A stretch of 64,000 nucleotides of DNA from Streptomyces sp. CB02923 (GTDB lineage Bacteria; Actinomycetota; Actinomycetes; Streptomycetales; Streptomycetaceae): contig NZ_LWKZ01000024.1 of assembly GCF_001905005.1 (NCBI RefSeq), positions 649,287-713,286 on the forward strand, read 5' to 3'. Made by a program: the position numbers and the translations under genes. The notes under the pieces were generated by a model. That model made no database searches. It saw only the letters and a program-made list of their open reading frames with translations, and had not been told where the DNA came from. How positions within the stretch are numbered: position 1 is the first letter of the stretch; each line of letters opens with the position of its first letter. Of the stretch, positions 1-8,201 are shown one piece after another.

Positions 1-408
1 GTCCTGGGCCGTACCCAGCAGGACATGCTGCGGGCCTTCCAGCACCAGGAGTACCCGTACGGCTGGATCATGCGCGACCTCGGCTGGGAACGCGGCCGTG
101 ACCGCAGCCCGCTGTTCGACGTGATGGTGGCGATGGACCAGCTGGACGGCGAGGAGGAGCCGCGGCACAAGGGCGGCGTCCTGTTCCGGGCACGGGACCT
201 GCCGCGCCGCTCGAAGGAGGCGGACCTGCAGTTCGTCTTCATCCGCTCCGCCCAGGGACTCGAACTCGCCCTGACCTACAACAGCGAGGTCTTCACCGAG
301 GATCGCGCGCAGGGCCTGCTGGACCGGCTCTGCTCTATTCTCGACTCCATGATCGAGGAACGCCCGATCGCCGACATTCCGACGTGGGAAGGGAACGCGA
401 CCACGTGA
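1..408 (+). CDS. NRPS condensation domain, C-terminal part (gene starts outside the window)
   Basis: The frame is open from base 1, so this is the 3' end of a longer gene. The visible 135 residues match the C-terminal half of a condensation domain: the SPLFDVMVAMDQ stretch that follows the floor loop, then the LELALTYNSEVF strand and the final helix. No carrier or thioesterase domain follows, so the protein ends in a condensation domain or this is a free-standing C protein. The TGA stop overlaps the GTG of the next gene, so the two are translationally coupled. What the assembly line makes cannot be told from this fragment. Confidence 0.8.
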   Translation, partial: VLGRTQQDMLRAFQHQEYPYGWIMRDLGWERGRDRSPLFDVMVAMDQLDGEEEPRHKGGVLFRARDLPRRSKEADLQFVFIRSAQGLELALTYNSEVFTEDRAQGLLDRLCSILDSMIEERPIADIPTWEGNATT

Positions 409-1163
409 ACAGCGAGGACATTCTGGCGGGGCTCGACGAGGAGCGCCGGGCCTTGGGGGCGAGCACCGAACGGGGCATCGTCCGCGAGCACGCGACGGAC
501 GGCTCCGAGTGCCGGATCGTGTACGCCGGCTGCGCTCCCGCGGAGCTGGACGACGTCATCCGGGAGGAGACCGCACTGGCCCAGTCGCACAACTACACCC
601 TGGAATGGAAGTTGTACGGCCACGACACCCCGGCGGACCTGGCCGGCCGGCTCACCGCCGCCGGGTTCGAGCCGGACGACCAGGAGAGCGTGCTGGTCCT
701 GCCCCTGGACGGCGCGGACCTGGCCTCCTTCGACGCGGCGGGCCGGGACATCCGGCCCGTGACGGACGAGCAGGGGCTGGCGGACTACGCACAGATCGCC
801 CGCGCGCTCGGCCGCAAGAACGCCGAGGAGGAACGGCAGCGGCTCGCCGCCGAACTGCAGGACGACCCGGAGGCGTTGAGCATCCACATCGCCTACGTCG
901 ACGGGAAGCCGGCCTCGTGCGGCCGGGCCTACTTCCGGCAGGGCGGCAGCTACGCGGAGCTGGCGGGCGGCCGGACCGTCCCGGAGCACCGGCGGCAGGG
1001 GCTGTTCACCGCACTGGTCGGCAGCAGGCTGCGGCAGGCGCGTGAGCGGGGGCGTACCCACGTCTTCGTGGACGCGCTGCCGACCTCCGAACCCACCTTG
1101 CGCAAGCTGGGTTTCGAGGTCGTGACCTGGACGAAGCCCTTCGTGTACGAACCCGGCTCCTGA
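405..1163 (+). CDS. GNAT-family N-acetyltransferase
   Basis: A protein of 252 residues. The GTG at 405 is preferred over the in-frame GTG at 384 because a GGGAAGGGAA ribosome site precedes it and it overlaps the upstream stop as GTGA. The C-terminal half has the acetyl-CoA pyrophosphate loop typical of GNAT enzymes (RTVPEHRRQGLFTALVG) followed by the usual amphipathic helix and a TLRKLGFEVV strand. The N-terminal 110 residues are less conserved and may be a degenerate second GNAT fold. Coupling to an NRPS tail suggests acylation of the product or resistance, but the substrate is unknown. Confidence 0.8.
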   Translation: MNSEDILAGLDEERRALGASTERGIVREHATDGSECRIVYAGCAPAELDDVIREETALAQSHNYTLEWKLYGHDTPADLAGRLTAAGFEPDDQESVLVLPLDGADLASFDAAGRDIRPVTDEQGLADYAQIARALGRKNAEEERQRLAAELQDDPEALSIHIAYVDGKPASCGRAYFRQGGSYAELAGGRTVPEHRRQGLFTALVGSRLRQARERGRTHVFVDALPTSEPTLRKLGFEVVTWTKPFVYEPGS

Positions 1164-1200
1164 GCCGGTCCGGAGAGCGGGAGAGGGAGGGCAAAGGCAC

Positions 1201-2673
1201 ATGACAGCGGATGTCGTCGTGGTCGGCAGCGGGCCGAACGGCCTGTCGGCAGCGGTCACCATGGCACGGGCCGGCTTGCGCGTCGAGGTGTACGAGGCGG
1301 CGCCGGAGGCCGGTGGCGGACTGCGGACCACGTCCCTCTTCCAGGAGGACGTGGTGCACGACATCTGCTCCGCCGTGCATCCGATGGCCACCGCCTCCCC
1401 GTTCTTCCGGGAGTTCGACCTGCGGGCGCGGGGCGTGGAACTGCTCCAGCCGGAGATCAGTTACGCGCACCCGCTCGCGGACGGGCGGGCCGCGCTCGCC
1501 CATCACGACCTGGACGCCGCCTGCGCGGGCCTGGGGCGGGACGGGCCGGCCTGGCGGGCCCTGATGGAGCCGCTGCTGGCACACAGCGGGCAGGTGGTGG
1601 ATTTCGTCCTCAACGGGCAGCGCCGCCTCCCGGAGAACCTGCTGGCGCCGTTGCTGCTGGCACGGGGCATGCTCGGGCACGGCACACCGCTGGCCCGGCG
1701 GGCCTTCGCCACGGAAGAGGCGGCGGCGCTGCTGGCCGGTGTCGCGGCCCACGTGGTGGGCCGGATGCCCACCCTCGCGTCGGCCGCGACCGCTCTGCTC
1801 CTGGGCCACCTCGCGCACGGCACCGGCTGGCCGGTGCCGCGGGGCGGCAGCGCGCGGATCGCCGAGGCGCTGACCGCGGACGTGACGGCGCACGGCGGCA
1901 CGATCACGACCGGGCAGCGGATCACCGACCTGCGGGAACTGCGGGGGGCGCGGGCCGTGCTGCTCGACATCGGCCCCAAGGAGTTCCTGTCGGTAGCGGG
2001 TCCGCTGCTGCCGCGCGGCTACCGCGCGGGGCTGCGTTCCTTCCGCTACGGCCCCGGCGCGGCCAAAGTGGACTACCTCGTATCGGCTCCGGTCCCGTGG
2101 GCCGACCCGATGGTGGGCCGGGCCGGAACCGTCCATCTCGGCGGGCGGCAACAGGACATCTTCCGCCAGGAGTCGCTGACCGCGCGCGGCCGGCGCGGCG
2201 GGGCTCCGTTCGTCCTCGTGGCGGACCCGGCCGCCACCGACCCCGGCCGTATCGGGGCGAACGGATACCGGCCCGTGTGGGCCTACGCGCATGTGCCCAA
2301 CGGCGACCCGACCGACCCCGGCGACCTGGTGACGGAACGGATCGAGCAGTACGCGCCGGGCTTCGCCGACACGGTGGTGGAGCGGCGGTCCATGAGCGCC
2401 GCCGCCCTGGAGCGGTACAACCCCAACTACGTGGGCGGTGACATCGCCGCGGGCGCCATGACCCTGAAGCAGACGCTGTTCCGCCCCGTGCCGCGCTGGG
2501 ACCCGTACCGCACTCCGCTGCGCGGGGTGTACCTGTGCTCCGCGTCCACCCCTCCCGGGCCGGGGGTGCACGGCATGTCCGGCTACCTGGCCGCCCGCTC
2601 GGCACTGCGCAGGGAGTTCGGGTTGCGCGCCGCGCCCCCGCTGTCCCCCGCCCGCCCGCCCGGACGGGGGTAA
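1201..2673 (+). CDS. FAD/NAD(P)-dependent oxidoreductase, phytoene desaturase-like
   Basis: A protein of 490 residues with an N-terminal dinucleotide-binding fold (VVVVGSGPNGLSAA, residues 4-17, then an acidic strand end at YEAAPEAGGG). The C-terminal FAD motif YLCSASTPPGPGVHGMSG is characteristic of the CrtI/phytoene desaturase and amine oxidase-like superfamily. The ATG follows a purine-rich GGGAGGG site. It lies 37 bp after the GNAT gene on the same strand, so it probably belongs to the NRPS region to the left, and it converges on the thioesterase gene. Such enzymes desaturate or oxidise varied substrates; carotenoid synthesis is not implied because no other crt genes are present. Confidence 0.8.
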   Translation: MTADVVVVGSGPNGLSAAVTMARAGLRVEVYEAAPEAGGGLRTTSLFQEDVVHDICSAVHPMATASPFFREFDLRARGVELLQPEISYAHPLADGRAALAHHDLDAACAGLGRDGPAWRALMEPLLAHSGQVVDFVLNGQRRLPENLLAPLLLARGMLGHGTPLARRAFATEEAAALLAGVAAHVVGRMPTLASAATALLLGHLAHGTGWPVPRGGSARIAEALTADVTAHGGTITTGQRITDLRELRGARAVLLDIGPKEFLSVAGPLLPRGYRAGLRSFRYGPGAAKVDYLVSAPVPWADPMVGRAGTVHLGGRQQDIFRQESLTARGRRGGAPFVLVADPAATDPGRIGANGYRPVWAYAHVPNGDPTDPGDLVTERIEQYAPGFADTVVERRSMSAAALERYNPNYVGGDIAAGAMTLKQTLFRPVPRWDPYRTPLRGVYLCSASTPPGPGVHGMSGYLAARSALRREFGLRAAPPLSPARPPGRG

Positions 2674-2730
2674 CAGCCGCGACAGCAAGGCCCATTCGTC
2701 ATCGGAGAGTTCATGACGGCCGGTCCAGTC

Positions 2731-3471
2731 CTACCGCCTTGAGAGGACCGAATCGCTCGATATGCTCGACAGCCGCTCGGCGATGACCTGGGCCACTGCG
2801 TCCGCCTGATCGACGAGGTAGAAGTGGCCGCCGGAAAATCGCACGATGTCCGTCTCCGCCGCGGAACTCAGCCGCCAGGCGGCCAACTGGTCGTCGGTGA
2901 AGAGATCGTCCGTCCCGCAGCACACCACCAGGTGACTTTCGGTCTTCGTACCTCGCAAGGTGCGTACAAAGGAGTCGCATACGGCGAAGTCGTTCCTCAG
3001 CAGGCGAGTCGCGTGCTGACGCAGCTGCTCGTGCTCCAGGATTTGCGGGGCCAGCCCGCCGAAACGGGCCCCGACGCGCAGCACCTCCTCGTCGTCGGCC
3101 TCCAGCGGGTCACCGGCGAAAAGCGGCCGCGCGTTGAGGGGGCCGGCGTTCGAGGAGGCGAACAACGTCGAGCAACGTGGCTGCCCCGGGGCCTGCTCCA
3201 GCCTTGCGGCAAGACAAAGCCCGAGATAGGCGCCCATGCTGTGGCCGAAGAGCGCGAAGTCCCCTGTCACCTGGGCCTTCGCCAATCGCGTAACGAGATC
3301 GCCCACGGCGTCCTCGGCGGTGCGGACCGGGTCCTCCCGCCAGCGACGGCTTCGGCCCGGCAGCTCCAGCGGGATGGGCTCGATCCATGACGGGAGTGCA
3401 TGGACCAGCCCGTCGAAGACCTGGGCGGTTCCGCCCGAATGATGAAGCATGACCAGGGGATAGCGTTTCAC
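2731..3471 (-). CDS. Type II thioesterase (alpha/beta hydrolase)
   Basis: A protein of 246 residues, the normal size for a stand-alone editing thioesterase. The full catalytic triad is visible: Ser78 in GHSMG, Asp188/189 in GTDD and His216 in GGHFYL. The oxyanion region HHSGGTA (residues 10-16) is also typical. The GTG start overlaps the stop of the transporter gene as GTGA, so it is the last gene of the operon. In this setting, with a separate adenylation domain, carrier and halogenase, the likely job is to cleave the chlorinated aminoacyl thioester from the carrier and release a free amino acid. Proofreading of misloaded carrier is the alternative. Confidence 0.88.
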   Translation of the reverse strand: MKRYPLVMLHHSGGTAQVFDGLVHALPSWIEPIPLELPGRSRRWREDPVRTAEDAVGDLVTRLAKAQVTGDFALFGHSMGAYLGLCLAARLEQAPGQPRCSTLFASSNAGPLNARPLFAGDPLEADDEEVLRVGARFGGLAPQILEHEQLRQHATRLLRNDFAVCDSFVRTLRGTKTESHLVVCCGTDDLFTDDQLAAWRLSSAAETDIVRFSGGHFYLVDQADAVAQVIAERLSSISSDSVLSRR

Positions 3472-4472
3472 TGCGTGACCTCCGGTGCAGGTGGGGACGT
3501 GCGCCGCCGGGCATCGACCCAGCGCCCCAGATAGGCCGACAGCAGCACCAGTGCTCCTCCGGCCAGTTGGGCCGGGCCCAGGTGTTCACTGAGAAGCACG
3601 ACCGCGAATACCGCGGCGAAGAACGGCTCAGTGGACAGCACCAGGCCCACCCGCGTGGGGCTGGACACCCGCGCGGCGTACAGCTGAGTGAGGAAGGCGA
3701 ACGCAGTGCCGGCCACGCCCAGGTAGGCGATGACCAGCCAAGCGCTGCCCGGTAGATGTGTCACCTCGTGCCAGGACTGACTCGGCCGGACGAGCGAGAG
3801 CAGCAGCCCGCCGAGAGCGACCACCCACAGCTCGATACCGGTGACGCGGATGAGTGAGAGTTCGCGGCCCTTGGACCGTGAGCCGAAGAGCACGATCTGC
3901 GCGGCCCGGATGACCGCGGCAGCGAGGATGATCAGGTCACCGCCCTGTACCGAGAACCCGTGGCTGAGGGTGAGCAGTGCGCAGCCCACGAGGGAAAGCA
4001 GCGTGAGTGGATAAACGGCGCCCGCAACCCGCACCCGCAGGAAGATCCGCTCGATCAGGGGGACGAGCATCACCGACAAGGTGATCAGAAACCCGGCATT
4101 GGACGCGGAAGTGTAGCGAACGCCCAGTGTCTCCAGGAACAGGATGCCGAAGAGCAAGCACCCGAACAGTGCGCCCAGAAACACCTCTTCCCGGGTGACT
4201 CTGCGCCAGCTGCGCAAGGACAGCAGGGTGATGACCAGGGCGCCCATCGCGAAGCGCAGGAACAGGAAGGCGGGGACGGAGATGAACCGTCCCGACCACT
4301 GCATCGCCACATAGGTGGAGCCCCACACGATCGCCACGCCCAGCACCCCGATATCGGTGAGCCAGGTCTTGGCCGGCTTTGCGGCGGGTGCTTCAGGCAG
4401 CGGGCCGACCGCGGTTTTGTCGGCGACGCACACCTCAGCGGAGCGCTCCGCGGCGCGGTCAGGCGTGCTCAA
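3468..4472 (-). CDS. EamA/DMT-family transporter (probable amino-acid analogue exporter)
   Basis: A polytopic membrane protein of 334 residues with about ten hydrophobic segments and the two EamA-type halves of the drug/metabolite transporter superfamily. The first helix contains VAIVWGSTYVAMQW and the second half VAGTAFAFLTQLYAARVSSPT, both typical. The start is probably TTG 4472, overlapping the AlaX stop by 14 bp after an AAGGTGGG site; GTG 4433 is an alternative. Related proteins such as RhtA export threonine and homoserine. Inference: it exports the chlorinated amino acid made by the neighbouring enzymes. Confidence 0.85.
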   Translation of the reverse strand: MSTPDRAAERSAEVCVADKTAVGPLPEAPAAKPAKTWLTDIGVLGVAIVWGSTYVAMQWSGRFISVPAFLFLRFAMGALVITLLSLRSWRRVTREEVFLGALFGCLLFGILFLETLGVRYTSASNAGFLITLSVMLVPLIERIFLRVRVAGAVYPLTLLSLVGCALLTLSHGFSVQGGDLIILAAAVIRAAQIVLFGSRSKGRELSLIRVTGIELWVVALGGLLLSLVRPSQSWHEVTHLPGSAWLVIAYLGVAGTAFAFLTQLYAARVSSPTRVGLVLSTEPFFAAVFAVVLLSEHLGPAQLAGGALVLLSAYLGRWVDARRRTSPPAPEVTQ

Positions 4473-5178
4473 CGACGTAACCCACCTTCAGGACGCCGCC
4501 CTTGACCTTGACCGAGCGCAGCGAGAATCCCGTCAGCTGTCCGAGCGAGTCGATATGGGTGCCGCCGCACGGGTCCTCGTGCAGGCCGTCGATGCCGATG
4601 ATGCGCAGGTCTCCGCGCTCACTCGCGTACACCTTGCGATCGGCGTCGATGGCCTGCCGGGTGCGTTCCTCCACGGTCGCCGCGAGCTGCTGCAGGTCCG
4701 GCTTGTCGTCGCCGGCGTCGAACTCGATGCGGGCCTGGCCCGGGAAGTGGTTGCTCACCCGGTGGTGAAAGCCGAGTTCCCGTACGAATCCGTCCACGAC
4801 ATGACCGCAGGTGTGGAGGGCGGCGTGGCGGCGGCGCGTCTCGGGGTCGATGGAGCTGGTGACCTCGTCGCCAATGGTGAAGAGCCGTTCACACGAGAGG
4901 CGTACGACGTGCTCGTCGGCCTCGGGCGCTTTGAAGGGCCGCGTCGTCGTCTCGTCGACCGTTCCCATATCGCTCGGCTGTCCGCCGCCCTGCGGATGGA
5001 AAATGTTGTCCTGCAGGGTGAACCAGCTGCCCAGCTCACCGGTTCCCGCGTCGACCACCTGCGTGGTGACAGTGAACCGGTACGTGTCCTCGAGATAGAT
5101 GTGACGCTGCAACGAAGTCTCCGGGTAAGTCAGTTGGGGTGTGCTGGGGCGGCCCGAAGAGAGGGCCGCCCCAGCCAT
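4459..5178 (-). CDS. AlaX-type aminoacyl-tRNA editing hydrolase
   Basis: A protein of 239 residues with the two-part structure of AlaX-M proteins. Residues 30-100 form the N-terminal beta domain with the GGGQPSD motif (64-70). Residues 110-235 form the AlaRS/ThrRS second additional domain. All four zinc ligands are present: His118 and His122 (HAALH), Cys204 and His208 (CGGTH). The family hydrolyses misacylated tRNA in trans, usually Ser- or Gly-tRNA(Ala), and is related to the ThrRS editing domain. Its place between a halogenase and an exporter suggests self-protection, by deacylating tRNA charged with the chlorinated amino acid. That role is inference; the fold and active site are clear. Confidence 0.87.
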   Translation of the reverse strand: MAGAALSSGRPSTPQLTYPETSLQRHIYLEDTYRFTVTTQVVDAGTGELGSWFTLQDNIFHPQGGGQPSDMGTVDETTTRPFKAPEADEHVVRLSCERLFTIGDEVTSSIDPETRRRHAALHTCGHVVDGFVRELGFHHRVSNHFPGQARIEFDAGDDKPDLQQLAATVEERTRQAIDADRKVYASERGDLRIIGIDGLHEDPCGGTHIDSLGQLTGFSLRSVKVKGGVLKVGYVVEHA

Positions 5179-5189
5179 ATCACAGTCCC

Positions 5190-6146
5190 TCAGAAGCGGC
5201 GCGGGGTGAAGGAGTAGCCCGTCCGGCTCTCCTTGGCGATGCGGTTGATGCCGTATGTTTCCTCACCCGAGACGACGACTGCACCGTACTTGTCGAGCGG
5301 GATGCCACCGCCGTATTCGGCCACGGTCTCCGTCCCGGGGTAAACATGTACCTGGGTGGGCACGTAACGGGCGGCAAAGCCCATGCGGTAGTCCTTGTTG
5401 CTCCCGGTATGCGGCAGCGAGGCGTGCATCAGGGTCGACCAGAAGATGACGCACTCGCCCTTCTTCATCACCAGCGGGAACGCTTGCGACTCGTCGGGGG
5501 TCCAGTTGGGGTCCTTCTGGAGCTGGCGGTAGTCGTACCCGAAGAAGCCGCGCTTGACGCCGTCCTTCTCGCGGCTGTTGATCGCGTTCGGGTCGTAGTC
5601 CATTGCCAACGACTCGTCGTAGTTCATGTGCTGGTGGGTTCCGGGCATGAGCTGGAGGCAACCGTTCTCCAGCGTCGAGTCGGTGAAAGCGGTCCACACC
5701 GTGATGGTGCCGCCGAAGGCGGGCCGGCCCTCTTCGGACGGCCACATGATCTGCGGCTTCTTGCTGGCGTTGGCGAAGGTGGACGCCTGGTGCCAGTCGG
5801 TCCCCTCGTCCCCCGGGTACTTGGGAAAGAACTCGGTGCGCCAGCACAGGACATCCGGGCCCAGGATCGAAGCCACTCGGTCGACGATTCGCTCGTTCAT
5901 GATGTGCTCGGAGAGCAGGTCGACGTCGAGATGACGGTCGTAGTTGGAGATATTGGTGACGGCTCCGAGCGCGTCATCGGGGTAAATGGCACGAGACCGG
6001 TCGGGCAGCTGGCGACGTATGCTGTTCCACCGCTCGTCCATTTCTTCCGGCTCATAGATCTTGATGGGACCGATGAAGCCGTCGCGCTCAAATTTCTTCA
6101 GCTCGTCGGCCCCGAGTCGAAAGTCAGTCCTGGCACTGGTGCTCAC
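5190..6146 (-). CDS. Non-heme Fe(II)/2-oxoglutarate halogenase, SyrB2 family
   Basis: A protein of 318 residues that follows SyrB2, the threonyl-carrier chlorinase of syringomycin synthesis, almost end to end as I recall that sequence. The decisive feature is His119-Gln120-Ala121 within TDWHQASTFANAS. Hydroxylases have Asp/Glu at the third position, whereas halogenases have Ala or Gly, which opens the iron site to chloride. The distal iron ligand is His241 (LMHAS) and the 2-oxoglutarate arginine is Arg260 (ARYVP). The reaction in this family is chlorination of the C4 methyl of L-Thr tethered to a carrier protein. The GTG start follows AAGGGTGG. It sits between the carrier gene and the AlaX gene. 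Confidence 0.93.
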   Translation of the reverse strand: MSTSARTDFRLGADELKKFERDGFIGPIKIYEPEEMDERWNSIRRQLPDRSRAIYPDDALGAVTNISNYDRHLDVDLLSEHIMNERIVDRVASILGPDVLCWRTEFFPKYPGDEGTDWHQASTFANASKKPQIMWPSEEGRPAFGGTITVWTAFTDSTLENGCLQLMPGTHQHMNYDESLAMDYDPNAINSREKDGVKRGFFGYDYRQLQKDPNWTPDESQAFPLVMKKGECVIFWSTLMHASLPHTGSNKDYRMGFAARYVPTQVHVYPGTETVAEYGGGIPLDKYGAVVVSGEETYGINRIAKESRTGYSFTPRRF

Positions 6147-6220
6147 GTGTTTCCACCCTTCAGTTGGCTGATCTACCGCTCATCGTGCCTTCCGTGCCGG
6201 AGAGGCAGGGGTCTATCCGT

Positions 6221-6490
6221 TCAGCCGCGCCGAGTACGGACCGACAGATCAGCAGCGACGTCCGCGATGCTCTCCTCGAAGAGCACCTTTATGTCGTATT
6301 CAGCGCCGAACTCGGCCTTCGCCCGCTGGCTCAGCTGCAGGGCAAGCATGGAGTGCCCGCCCAGGTCCAGGAAGTTGTCCTCCAGGCGCGCCTGAGGCTC
6401 TTCGAGCAGCTCGGACACCCATTTCAGGGTCGCCTGCTCCACCTCCTCGACACTCTTCGCCTCCGGGGTATCGCTCAGGGTTTCCGACAT
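6221..6490 (-). CDS. Free-standing peptidyl carrier protein
   Basis: A protein of 89 residues. ATG 6490 is chosen over an in-frame upstream start because a GGAGAGGAG site precedes it and it lies 4 bp beyond the adenylation gene stop. The single thiolation domain has the phosphopantetheine motif LGGHSMLAL, with Ser as the attachment site, preceded by the DNFLDLGG segment that marks NRPS carriers. It must be charged in trans. The adenylation protein encoded immediately upstream is the obvious partner, and the halogenase is expected to act on the thioester it carries. In syringomycin these two domains are fused as SyrB1; here they are separate genes. Confidence 0.92.
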   Translation of the reverse strand: MSETLSDTPEAKSVEEVEQATLKWVSELLEEPQARLEDNFLDLGGHSMLALQLSQRAKAEFGAEYDIKVLFEESIADVAADLSVRTRRG

Positions 6491-6494
6491 TCCG

Positions 6495-8081
6495 TCATCT
6501 CCTCTCCTCGAATGCCCGGACCGCTGCGGCCCGGTCGACCTTTCCATTGATGGTGCGCGGCAGTTCCGGCAGCGCCAGATAATGTGCGGGATGCATGTAG
6601 GACGGCAGGACCGACTTCACATGGCGACGCAGCGCACGGGCGTCGAGCCCGGTGTCTTCCTGGGCGGCTCGTGCTGTATAGGCGCACACCAGCCGACTGT
6701 CACCCGGTGCGAAATCCTGCACCCACACCACCGCGTCAACCGCGTCGGGGTGCGCGCGCACTGCGGCCTCCACGTCGCTGAGCTCGATGCGATGGCCCCG
6801 AAGTTTCACCTGCAGATCGGCCCGGCCGTGGTAGACCAGGTCTCCTCCGGGCAGCTGACTGACCAGGTCGCCGGAGTGGTAGTAGCGGGGCGGCGGACCG
6901 CCGTGGTCGAGCGTGGGGCCCGGGGTGAAGCGTTCGGAGGTGAGCTCGGGGCGGTTGTGGTACCCCTCGCTCACCTGCGGCCCGGCCAGCCACAGTTCGC
7001 CCTGCTCACCCGGGCCGGCGTCCCGTCCGTCCTCGGTGACGATCCGGTGGGTGAAGCCGGGCAGTGGCCTGCCGATGACCGAATCGTCTCCCGACAGGTC
7101 GTCCTCGGTCAGTTGGTGGAACGTGGCGTGCACCGTCGTCTCGGTGATGCCGTACATGTTGACCAGGCGCGGCCGCTCCAGACCGAAGCGCTTTCCCCAC
7201 GGGCGCACCACGGCAGGCGTGAGCTTCTCGCCGCCGAAGACGACGTACCGAAGATCCGGCAGGTCCGCGCCGTCATCCAGGACTGCGGCGGTCAGTGCGC
7301 TGAAGGCGGTTGGCGTCTGATTCAGCACCGTGATGCCTCGGTCGCGAACGAACCGAGCGGTCTTTCCCGGGGTACGGGCCGTCCAGTACGGCAGGACGAC
7401 CAGTTCCGCGCCGGTGGAAAGCGCCCCCCACATCTCCCAGACCGAGAAGTCAAAGGCCATGGAGTGGAAAAGCAGCCATCGGTCGTCCGCAGAGAATCGG
7501 AACAGGCGGGAAGTCGCCGCGAGGAGAGCCGTGACGCTGCCGTGCCGGATGGGGACACCTTTGGGACGGCCCGTGGTGCCGGAGGTGTAGATGATGTACG
7601 CGACGTCCTTTGGCCCCGGCAGCTCCGGCCCGGGTTTCGCGGGCGCCCGGTGCTCCCGCAGGGCTGCCACGCTCTCCTCGGTGACCAGGGGGCCGGTGTA
7701 TCCGAAGGTGTCCCCGGGATCTCCGACCAGCGCAGATACCCGACTGTCGGCGACGATGAACGCGTTGCGATCGGGCGGATTGCGGACGTCCAGGGGGACA
7801 TAAGCGGCGCCGGTCCGAAGGATTCCCAGCATGGCGGCTATGGCGTTCGCGCCCGTCGGCATGCGCAGTGCCACACGGTCGCCCCTTTTCACCCCGACGT
7901 CACGGAGAAGTCCTGCGACGCCCTCGGCCCAGGACGAGAGGAGGCCATAAGAGATTTTTTCGTCATCAACTCGCAAGGCAATACGGCCTAATGCTCCCGT
8001 GGCCGCCTTGGAAAATAAGTCGACCAGGGTCAACTCAAGCTCTGCATCTGCCGGCGAGGGGGGTGGGGTCTCTTTTGCCAC
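6495..8081 (-). CDS. Stand-alone NRPS adenylation enzyme, predicted L-threonine-specific
   Basis: A protein of 528 residues with a complete adenylation domain: YTSGTTGRPKG (166-175, ATP loop), NMYGITETTVH (308-318), YYHSGDLV and the C-terminal lysine motif TINGKVDRAA. The specificity residues read by alignment to GrsA numbering are D211, F212, W215, N254, V281, G283, M309, V317, H318 and the terminal Lys, giving DFWNVGMVHK. The standard threonine code is DFWNIGMVHK. No condensation or carrier domain is attached. It is the first gene of the operon. Codon 31 is TTA (7989-7991), a sign of possible bldA control. The GTG start has a GGAG site with short spacing. Confidence 0.92.
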   Translation of the reverse strand: MAKETPPPSPADAELELTLVDLFSKAATGALGRIALRVDDEKISYGLLSSWAEGVAGLLRDVGVKRGDRVALRMPTGANAIAAMLGILRTGAAYVPLDVRNPPDRNAFIVADSRVSALVGDPGDTFGYTGPLVTEESVAALREHRAPAKPGPELPGPKDVAYIIYTSGTTGRPKGVPIRHGSVTALLAATSRLFRFSADDRWLLFHSMAFDFSVWEMWGALSTGAELVVLPYWTARTPGKTARFVRDRGITVLNQTPTAFSALTAAVLDDGADLPDLRYVVFGGEKLTPAVVRPWGKRFGLERPRLVNMYGITETTVHATFHQLTEDDLSGDDSVIGRPLPGFTHRIVTEDGRDAGPGEQGELWLAGPQVSEGYHNRPELTSERFTPGPTLDHGGPPPRYYHSGDLVSQLPGGDLVYHGRADLQVKLRGHRIELSDVEAAVRAHPDAVDAVVWVQDFAPGDSRLVCAYTARAAQEDTGLDARALRRHVKSVLPSYMHPAHYLALPELPRTINGKVDRAAAVRAFEERR

Positions 8082-8175
8082 AACGCTCCATTGGGTGTGA
8101 TGAATCCATCAGTCCAACGCGGCTCGACGTCTGTGCAGTGCTCCACAATCAAGGCCAACCCGTGCCCGATGCAAG

Positions 8176-8201
8176 TACATGTGATGTTGATTACATGTGA
8201 T
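8176..8201. promoter_or_regulatory. 10-bp direct repeat upstream of the adenylation gene
   Basis: TACATGTGAT occurs at 8176-8185 and again at 8192-8201, a 16-bp period, in the 279-bp divergent region between the adenylation gene and the antiporter gene. The second copy runs into the palindrome GTGATCAC (8197-8204). The spacing and location suggest an activator or repressor site controlling one or both genes, but no regulator gene sits beside it. I see no convincing -35/-10 pair. Confidence 0.4.

Noticed and set aside
1006..2688. Long open frame (560 codons) on the minus strand opposite the CrtI-like gene
   Set aside because: High-GC antisense shadow: Arg/Gly/Pro/Ala-rich, no domain, no ribosome site, and the plus-strand frame has clear FAD motifs.
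2731..3471. Thioesterase as a SyrC-like aminoacyl shuttle
   Set aside because: As I recall, SyrC-type acyltransferases use a Cys nucleophile; this protein has the Ser of a normal type II thioesterase (GHSMG). Shuttling is therefore not favoured, though not excluded.
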